A stretch of 64,000 bases of DNA, taken from positions 7,707,488 through 7,771,487 of the forward strand of contig OY720350.1 of assembly GCA_963082975.1 (NCBI GenBank), written 5' to 3'. Below the pieces are notes generated by a model. The model saw nothing but the letters and a program-made list of their open reading frames with translations, made no database searches and was not told the origin of the DNA. Shown here piece after piece: positions 54,548 to 64,000 of this stretch (position 1 is its first letter; each line of letters begins with the position of its first letter). Source of the stretch: Labia minor. Lineage: Eukaryota; Arthropoda; Insecta; Dermaptera; Spongiphoridae. A program made the position numbers and the translations under genes.

Positions 54548-57500
54548 TCATTCTCTTCCATTTTTGGTCCTAATCAAGAATTAATTCATATTTTATCGAT
54601 ATCATAATTTTTTTCATTAATTTCATCGAAAAAACCTCAATTTGTAATATTTTTTCACGCAAAAAGCTACTTTTTTAAATAAAAATGTAAAATTTATTTA
54701 TTATATATCATTCTGTTCCATTTCTGGTCCTAATCACGAATTAATTAATATTTTATCGATATCATAATTTATTTCATTAATTTCATCGAAAAAACCTCAA
54801 TTTGTAATATTTTTTCACGCAAAAAGCTACTTTTTTAAATAGAAATTTAAAATTTATTTATTATATATCATTCTCTTCCATTTTTAGTCCTAATCAAGAA
54901 TTAAATCATATTTTATCGATATCATAATTTTTTTCATTGATTTCATCTAAAAAACCAGGATTTCTCATATTAATTGACTCAAAAAGCAATTTTTTAAATA
55001 AAAATGTAAAATTTATTATTATATATCATTCTGTTCCATTTCTGGTCCTAATCACGAATTAATTCATATTTTATCGATATCATAATTTTTTTCATTGATT
55101 TCATAGAAAAAACCAGGATATCTCATATTAATTCAATCAAAAAGCTACTTTTTTAAATAAAAATGTAAAATTTATTTATTATATTTCATTCTGTTCCATT
55201 TCTGGTCTTAATCAAGAATTAATTCATATTTTATCGATATCATAATTTTTTTCATTAATTTCATCGAAAAAACCTCAATTTGTAATATTTTTTCACGCAA
55301 AAAGCTACTTTTTTAAATAAAAATGTAAAATTTATTTATTATATATCATTCTGTTCCATTTCTGGTCTTAATCACGAATTAATTCATATTTTATCGATAT
55401 CATAATTTTTTTCATTAATTTCATCGAAAAAACTTCAATTTGTAATATTTTTTCAAGCAAAAAGCTACTTTTTTAAATAAAAATGTAAAATTTATTTATT
55501 ATATATCATTCTTTTCCATTTCTGGTCCTAATCACGAATTAATTCATATTTTATCGATATCATAATTTTTTTCATTAATTTCATCGAAAAAACCTCAATT
55601 TGTAATATTTTTTCACGCAAAAAGCTAATTTTTTAAATAGAAATGTAAAATTTATTTATTATATATCATTCTCTTCCATTTCTGGTCCTAATCACGAATT
55701 AATTCATATTTAATCGATATCATAATTTTTTTCATTGATTTCATAGAAAAAACCAGGATTTCTCATATTAATTCACTCAAAAAGCTAATTTTTTAAATAA
55801 AAATGTAAAATTTATTTATTATATATCATTGTCTTCTATTTCTGGTCCTAATCAAGAATTAATACATATTTTATCGATATCATAATTTTTTTCATTGATT
55901 TCATAGAAAAAACCAGGATTTCTCATATTAATTCAATCAAAAAGCTACTTTTTTAAATAAAAATGTAAAATTTATTTATTATATATCATTCTGTTCCATT
56001 TCTGGTCTTAATCAAGAATTAATTCATATTTTATCGATATCATAATTTTTTTCATTAATTTCATCGAAAAAACCTCAATTTGTAATATTTGTTCACGCAA
56101 AAAGCTACTTTTTTAAATAAAAATGTAAAATTTATTTATTATATATCATTCTGTTCCATTTCTGGTCTTAATCACGAATTAATTCATATTTTATCGATAT
56201 CATAATTTTTTTCATTAATTTCATCGAAAAAACTTCAATTTGTAATATTTTTTCACGCAAAAAGCTACTTTTTTAAATAAAAATGTAAAATTTATTTAGT
56301 ATATATCATTCTGTTCCATTTCTGGTCTTAATCACGAATTAATTCATATTTTATCGATATCATAATTTTTTTCATTAATTTCATCGAAAAAACTTCAATT
56401 TGTAATATTTTTTCACGCAAAAAGCTATTTTTTTAAATAGAAATGTAAAATTTATTTATTATATATCATTCTGTTCCATTTCTGGTCCTAATCACGAATT
56501 AATTCATATTTTATCGATATCATAATTTTTTTCATTGATTTCATCGAAAAAACCAGGATTTCTCATATTAATTCAATCAAAAATGTACTTTTTTAAATAA
56601 AAATGTAAAATTTATTTATTATATATCATTCTCTTCCATTTTTGGTCCTAATCAAGAATTAATTCATATTTTATCGATATCATAATTTTTTTCATTAATT
56701 TCATCGAAAAAACCTCAATTTGTAATATTTTTTCACGCAAAAAGCTACTTTTTTAAATAAAAATGTAAAATTTATTTATTATATATCATTCTGTTCCATT
56801 TCTGGTCCTAATCACGAATTAATTCATATTTTATCGATATCATAATTTATTTCATTAATTTCATCGAAAAAACCTCAATTTGTAATATTTTTTCACGCAA
56901 AAAGCTACTTTTTTAAATAGAAATTTAAAATTTATTTATTATATATCATTCTCTTCCATTTTTAGTCCTAATCAAGAATTAAATCATATTTTATCGATAT
57001 CATAATTTTTTTCATTGATTTCATCGAAAAAACCAGGATTTCTCATATTAATTCAATCAAAAATGTACTTTTTTAAATAAAAATGTAAAATTTATTTATT
57101 ATATATCATTCTGTTCTATTTCTGGTCCTAATCAAGAATTAATTCATATTTTATCGATATCATAAATTTTTTCATTAATTTCATCGAAAAAACCTCAATT
57201 TGTAATATTTTTTCAAGCAAAAAGCTACTTTTTTAAATAGAAATTTAAAATTTATTTATTATATATCATTCTGTTCCATTTCTGGTCCTAATCAAGAATT
57301 AATTCATATTTTATCGATATCATAAATTTTTTCATTAATTTCATCGAAAAAACCTCAATTTGTAATATTTTTTCAAGCAAAAAGCTACTTTTTTAAATAG
57401 AAATGTAAAATTTATTTATTATATATCATTCTCTTCCATTTCTGGTCCTAATCAAGAATTAATTCATATTTTATGATATCATAATTTTTTTCTTTGATTT

Positions 57501-60500
57501 CATAGAAAAACCCAGGATTTCTCATATTAATTCAATCAAAAAGCTACTTTTTTAAATAAAAATGTAAAATTTATTTATTATATATCATTCTGTTCCATTT
57601 CTGGTCTTAATCAAGAATTAATTCATATTTTATCGATATCATAATTTTTTTCATTAATTTCATCGAAAAAACCTCAATTTGTAATATTTGTTCACGCAAA
57701 AAGCTACTTTTTTAAATAAAAATGTAAAATTTATTTATTATATATCATTCTGTTCCATTTCTGGTCTTAATCACGAATTAATTCATATTTTATCGATATC
57801 ATAATTTTTTTCATTAATTTCATCGAAAAAACTTCAATTTGTAATATTTTTTCACGCAAAAAGCTACTTTTTTAAATAAAAATGTAAAATTTATTTAGTA
57901 TATATCATTCTGTTCCATTTCTGGTCTTAATCACGAATTAATTCATATTTTATCGATATCATAATTTTTTTCATTAATTTCATCGAAAAAACTTCAATTT
58001 GTAATATTTTTTCACGCAAAAAGCTATTTTTTTAAATAGAAATGTAAAATTTATTTATTATATATCATTCTGTTCCATTTCTGGTCCTAATCACGAATTA
58101 ATTCATATTTTATCGATATCATAATTTTTTTCATTGATTTCATCGAAAAAACCAGGATTTCTCATATTAATTCAATCAAAAATGTACTTTTTTAAATAAA
58201 AATGTAAAATTTATTTATTATATATCATTCTCTTCCATTTTTGGTCCTAATCAAGAATTAATTCATATTTTATCGATATCATAATTTTTTTCATTAATTT
58301 CATCGAAAAAACCTCAATTTGTAATATTTTTTCACGCAAAAAGCTACTTTTTTAAATAAAAATGTAAAATTTATTTATTATATATCATTCTGTTCCATTT
58401 CTGGTCCTAATCACGAATTAATTCATATTTTATCGATATCATAATTTATTTCATTAATTTCATCGAAAAAACCTCAATTTGTAATATTTTTTCACGCAAA
58501 AAGCTACTTTTTTAAATAGAAATTTAAAATTTATTTATTATATATCATTCTCTTCCATTTTTAGTCCTAATCAAGAATTAAATCATATTTTATCGATATC
58601 ATAATTTTTTTCATTGATTTCATCGAAAAAACCAGGATTTCTCATATTAATTCAATCAAAAATGTACTTTTTTAAATAAAAATGTAAAATTTATTTATTA
58701 TATATCATTCTGTTCTATTTCTGGTCCTAATCAAGAATTAATTCATATTTTATCGATATCATAAATTTTTTCATTAATTTCATCGAAAAAACCTCAATTT
58801 GTAATATTTTTTCAAGCAAAAAGCTACTTTTTTAAATAGAAATTTAAAATTTATTTATTATATATCATTCTGTTCCATTTCTGGTCCTAATCAAGAATTA
58901 ATTCATATTTTATCGATATCATAAATTTTTTCATTAATTTCATCGAAAAAACCTCAATTTGTAATATTTTTTCAAGCAAAAAGCTACTTTTTTAAATAGA
59001 AATGTAAAATTTATTTATTATATATCATTCTCTTCCATTTCTGGTCCTAATCAAGAATTAATTCATATTTTATGATATCATAATTTTTTTCTTTGATTTC
59101 ATAGAAAAAACCAGGATTTCTCATATTAATTCACTCAAAAAGCTAATTTTTTAAATAAAAATGTAAAATTTATTTATTATATATCATTGTCTTCTATTTC
59201 TGGTCCTAATCAAGAATTAATACATATTTTATCGATATCATAATTTTTTTCATTGATTTCATAGAAAAAACCAGGATTTCTCATATTAATTCAATCAAAA
59301 AGCTACTTTTTTAAATAAAAATGTAAAATTTATTTATTATATATCATTCTGTTCCATTTCTGGTCTTAATCAAGAATTAATTCATATTTTATCGATATCA
59401 TAATTTTTTTCATTAATTTCATCGAAAAAACCTCAATTTGTAATATTTGTTCACGCAAAAAGCTACTTTTTTAAATAAAAATGTAAAATTTATTTATTAT
59501 ATATCATTCTGTTCCATTTCTGGTCTTAATCACGAATTAATTCATATTTTATCGATATCATAATTTTTTTCATTAATTTCATCGAAAAAACTTCAATTTG
59601 TAATATTTTTTCACGCAAAAAGCTACTTTTTTAAATAAAAATGTAAAATTTATTTAGTATATATCATTCTGTTCCATTTCTGGTCTTAATCACGAATTAA
59701 TTCATATTTTATCGATATCATAATTTTTTTCATTAATTTCATCGAAAAAACTTCAATTTGTAATATTTTTTCACGCAAAAAGCTATTTTTTTAAATAGAA
59801 ATGTAAAATTTATTTATTATATATCATTCTGTTCCATTTCTGGTCCTAATCACGAATTAATTCATAATTTATCGATATCATAATTTTTTTCATTGATTTC
59901 ATCGAAAAAACCAGGATTTCTCATATTAATTCAATCAAAAATGTACTTTTTTAAATAAAAATGTAAAATTTATTTATTATATATCATTCTCTTCCATTTT
60001 TGGTCCTAATCAAGAATTAATTCATATTTTATCGATATCATAATTTTTTTCATTAATTTCATCGAAAAAACCTCAATTTGTAATATTTGTTCACGCAAAA
60101 AGCTACTTTTTTAAATAAAAATGTAAAATTTATTTATTATATATCATTCTCTTCCATTTTTGGTCCTAATCAAGAATTAATTCATATTTTATCGATATCA
60201 TAATTTTTTTCATTAATTTCATCGAAAAAACCTCAATTTGTAATATTTTTTCACGCAAAAAGCTACTTTTTTAAATAAAAATGTAAAATTTATTTATTAT
60301 ATATCATTCTCTTCCATTTCTGGTCCTAATCACGAATTAATTCATATTTTATCGATATCATAATTTATTTCATTAATTTCATCGAAAAAACCTCAATTTG
60401 TAATATTTTTTCACGCAAAAAGCTACTTTTTTAAATAGAAATTTAAAATTTATTTATTATATATCATTCTCTTCCATTTTTAGTCCTAATCAAGAATTAA

Positions 60501-63500
60501 ATCATATTTTATCGATATCATAATTTTTTTCATTGATTTCATCGAAAAAACCAGGATTTCTCATATTAATTCAATCAAAAATGTACTTTTTTAAATAAAA
60601 ATGTAAAATTTATTTATTATATATCATTCTGTTCTATTTCTGGTCCTAATCAAGAATTAATTCATATTTTATCGATATCATAAATTTTTTCATTAATTAA
60701 ATCGAAAAAACCTCAATTTGTAATATTTTTTCAAGCAAAAAGCTACTTTTTTAAATAGAAATTTAAAATTTATTTATAATATATCATTCTGTTCCATTTC
60801 TGGTCCTAATCAAGAATTAATTCATATTTTATCGATATCATAAATTTTTTCATTAATTTCATCGAAAAAACCTCAATTTGTAATATTTTTTCAAGCAAAA
60901 AGCTACTTTTTTAAATAGAAATGTAAAATTTATTTATTATATATCATTCTCTTCCATTTCTGGTCCTAATCAAGAATTAATTCATATTTTATGATATCAT
61001 AATTTTTTTCTTTGATTTCATAGAAAAACCCAGGATTTCTCATATTAATTCAATCAAAAAGCTACTTTTTTAAATAAAAATGTAAAATTTATTTATTATA
61101 TATCATTCTGTTCCATTTCTGGTCTTAATCAAGAATTAATTCATATTTTATCGATATCATAATTTTTTTCATTAATTTCATCGAAAAAACCTCAATTTGT
61201 AATATTTGTTCACGCAAAAAGCTACTTTTTTAAATAAAAATGTAAAATTTATTTATTATATATCATTCTGTTCCATTTCTGGTCTTAATCACGAATTAAT
61301 TCATATTTTATCGATATCATAATTTTTTTCATTAATTTCATCGAAAAAACTTCAATTTGTAATATTTTTTCACGCAAAAAGCTACTTTTTTAAATAAAAA
61401 TGTAAAATTTATTTAGTATATATCATTCTGTTCCATTTCTGGTCTTAATCACGAATTAATTCATATTTTATCGATATCATAATTTTTTTCATTAATTTCA
61501 TCGAAAAAACTTCAATTTGTAATATTTTTTCACGCAAAAAGCTATTTTTTTAAATAGAAATGTAAAATTTATTTATTATATATCATTCTGTTCCATTTCT
61601 GGTTCTAATCACGAATTAATTCATATTTTATCGATATCATAATTTTTTTCATTGATTTCATCGAAAAAACCAGGATTTCTCATATTAATTCAATAAAAAA
61701 TGTACTTTTTTAAATAAAAATGTAAAATTTATTTATTATATATCATTCTCTTCCATTTTTGGTCCTAATCAAGAATTAATTCATATTTTATCGATATCAT
61801 AATTTTTTTCATTAATTTCATCGAAAAAACCTCAATTTGTAATATTTTTTCACGCAAAAAGCTACTTTTTTAAATAAAAATGTAAAATTTATTTATTATA
61901 TATCATTCTGTTCCATTTCTGGTCCTAATCACGAATTAATTCATATTTTATCGATATCATAATTTATTTCATTAATTTCATCGAAAAAACCTCAATTTGT
62001 AATATTTTTTCACGCAAAAAGCTACTTTTTTAAATAGAAATTTAAAATTTATTTATTATATATCATTCTCTTCCATTTTTAGTCCTAATCAAGAATTAAA
62101 TCATATTTTATCGATATCATAATTTTTTTCATTGATTTCATCGAAAAAACCAGGATTTCTCATATTAATTCAATCAAAAATGTACTTTTTTAAATAAAAA
62201 TGTAAAATTTATTTATTATATATCATTCTGTTCTATTTCTGGTCCTAATCAAGAATTAATTCATATTTTATCGATATCATAAATTTTTTCATTAATTTCA
62301 TCGAAAAAACCTCAATTTGTAATATTTTTTCAAGCAAAAAGCTACTTTTTTAAATAGAAATTTAAAATTTATTTATAATATATCATTCTGTTCCATTTCT
62401 GGTCCTAATCAAGAATTAATTCATATTTTATCGATATCATAAATTTTTTCATTAATTTCATCGAAAAAACCTCAATTTGTAATATTTTTTCAAGCAAAAA
62501 GCTACTTTTTTAAATAGAAATGTAAAATTTATTTATTATATATCATTCTCTTCCATTTCTGGTCCTAATCAAGAATTAATTCATATTTTATGATATCATA
62601 ATTTTTTTCTTTGATTTCATAGAAAAAACCAGGATTTCTCATATTAATTCACTCAAAAAGCTAATTTTTTAAATAAAAATGTAAAATTTATTTATTATAT
62701 ATCATTGTCTTCTATTTCTGGTCCTAATCAAGAATTAATACATATTTTATCGATATCATAATTTTTTTCATTGATTTCATAGAAAAAACCAGGATTTCTC
62801 ATATTAATTCAATCAAAAAGCTACTTTTTTAAATAAAAATGTAAAATTTATTTATTATATATCATTCTGTTCCATTTCTGGTCTTAATCAAGAATTAATT
62901 CATATTTTATCGATATCATAATTTTTTTCATTAATTTCATCGAAAAAACCTCAATTTGTAATATTTGTTCACGCAAAAAGCTACTTTTTTAAATAAAAAT
63001 GTAAAATTTATTTATTATATATCATTCTGTTCCATTTCTGGTCTTAATCACGAATTAATTCATATTTTATCGATATCATAATTTTTTTCATTAATTTCAT
63101 CGAAAAAACTTCAATTTGTAATATTTTTTCACGCAAAAAGCTACTTTTTTAAATAAAAATGTAAAATTTATTTAGTATATATCATTCTGTTCCATTTCTG
63201 GTCTTAATCACGAATTAATTCATATTTTATCGATATCATAATTTTTTTCATTAATTTCATCGAAAAAACTTCAATTTGTAATATTTTTTCACGCAAAAAG
63301 CTATTTTTTTAAATAGAAATGTAAAATTTATTTATTATATATCATTCTGTTCCATTTCTGGTCCTAATCACGAATTAATTCATAATTTATCGATATCATA
63401 ATTTTTTTCATTGATTTCATCGAAAAAACCAGGATTTCTCATATTAATTCAATCAAAAATGTACTTTTTTAAATAAAAATGTAAAATTTATTTATTATAT

Positions 63501-64000
63501 ATCATTCTCTTCCATTTTTGGTCCTAATCAAGAATTAATTCATATTTTATCGATATCATAATTTTTTTCATTAATTTCATCGAAAAAACCTCAATTTGTA
63601 ATATTTGTTCACGCAAAAAGCTACTTTTTTAAATAAAAATGTAAAATTTATTTATTATATATCATTCTCTTCCATTTTTGGTCCTAATCAAGAATTGATT
63701 CATATTTTATCGATATCATAATTTTTTTCATTAATTTCATCGAAAAAACCTCAATTTGTAATATTTTTTCGCGCAAAAAGCTACTTTTTTAAATAAAAAT
63801 GTAAAATTTATTTATTATATATCATTCTGTTCGATTTCTGGTCCTAATCACGAATTAATTCATATTTTATCGATATCATAATTTTTTTCATTAACTTCAT
63901 CGAAAAAACCTCAATTTGTAATATTTTTTCACGCAAAAAGCTACTTTTTTAAATAAAAATGTAAAATTTATTTATTATATATCATTCTCTTCCATTTCTG
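54544..64000. repeat. 160-bp satellite array, right arm
   Basis: The same satellite resumes directly after the retrotransposon and runs to the window edge. The monomer broken at 50478 (...TTATTATATA) continues as TATATCATTCT, so the register is kept and only four bases are duplicated. The same two monomer haplotypes and single-base variants occur as in the left arm, for example the 159-bp form near 57470, 59070, 61000 and 62590. Nothing other than satellite is visible here. The array is cut by the window end at 64000. Confidence 0.98.

Larger units (their letters stand above)
47150..54945. repeat. Satellite block carrying the retrotransposon; empty copy at about 58414-62140
   Basis: Left of the element the offset to the second copy is 11,264 bp: CTTTGATTTC at 47827 and 59091, the TATAATATAT variant at 49511 and 60775, and the TTTTTAGTCC site at 47299 and 58563. 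Right of the element it is 7,195 bp (54886 and 62081). The difference, 4,069 bp, is the element plus one 4-bp target duplication. The second copy is continuous satellite across 61739-61743, so it is an empty paralogous site. The match begins near 47150 and ends near 54945. Confidence 0.8.

Noticed and set aside
54258-54561. ORFs of 97, 91 and 74 codons in the 5' LTR
   Set aside because: They are the LTR copy of the second ORF's tail or other frames of the same G+C-rich stretch; here they lack the upstream coding part.
1-64000. CENP-B box
   Set aside because: No monomer shows the TTCG...A..CGGG core; the array has almost no CGGG at all.

Overview
The window is eukaryotic, intergenic and almost entirely satellite DNA. 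About 93% is one head-to-tail array of an AT-rich monomer (160 bp, about 20% G+C by my hand count of a consensus), roughly 375 copies. A single 4,065-bp LTR retrotransposon (50479-54543, reading on the minus strand) interrupts it. The animal is probably an arthropod. This rests on the retroelement type (Ty3/gypsy-like Gag-protease, 4-bp TATA target duplication) and on the composition, not on a species-specific marker. Long satellite blocks with higher-order structure usually mark centromeric or pericentromeric heterochromatin, but nothing here proves centromere function.

Layout. 1-50478: left satellite arm. Monomers fall into two main haplotypes and are arranged in higher-order units, the clearest being 15 monomers (2,399 bp). 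These are copied again in larger segments, including a tandem duplication of about 10.5 kb. 50479-54543: the retrotransposon, with identical 516-bp LTRs, TG...CA ends and TATA target duplications. 54544-64000: right satellite arm, in phase with the left one; part of it is a duplicate of the DNA around the insertion, without the element.

The element is the most interesting part. It has a capsid-like region, two CCHC zinc knuckles and an aspartic protease, but no reverse transcriptase, RNase H or integrase, so it must depend on another element. Its main ORF starts with a segment resembling the chromatin protein DEK. After the protease it runs into a Glu/Lys-rich tail. A second ORF, one frameshift away at an eight-A run, continues with a segment resembling the histone chaperone NASP and then reads into the 3' LTR to end in an Arg/His-rich tail. 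I read this as a non-autonomous Gag-protease element that captured pieces of two host chromatin genes. The similarity calls come from recognising motifs by eye and need a profile search. Identical LTRs and an intact empty copy of the insertion site nearby show that the insertion is recent.

I found no other genes, no RNA genes and no CRISPR array.
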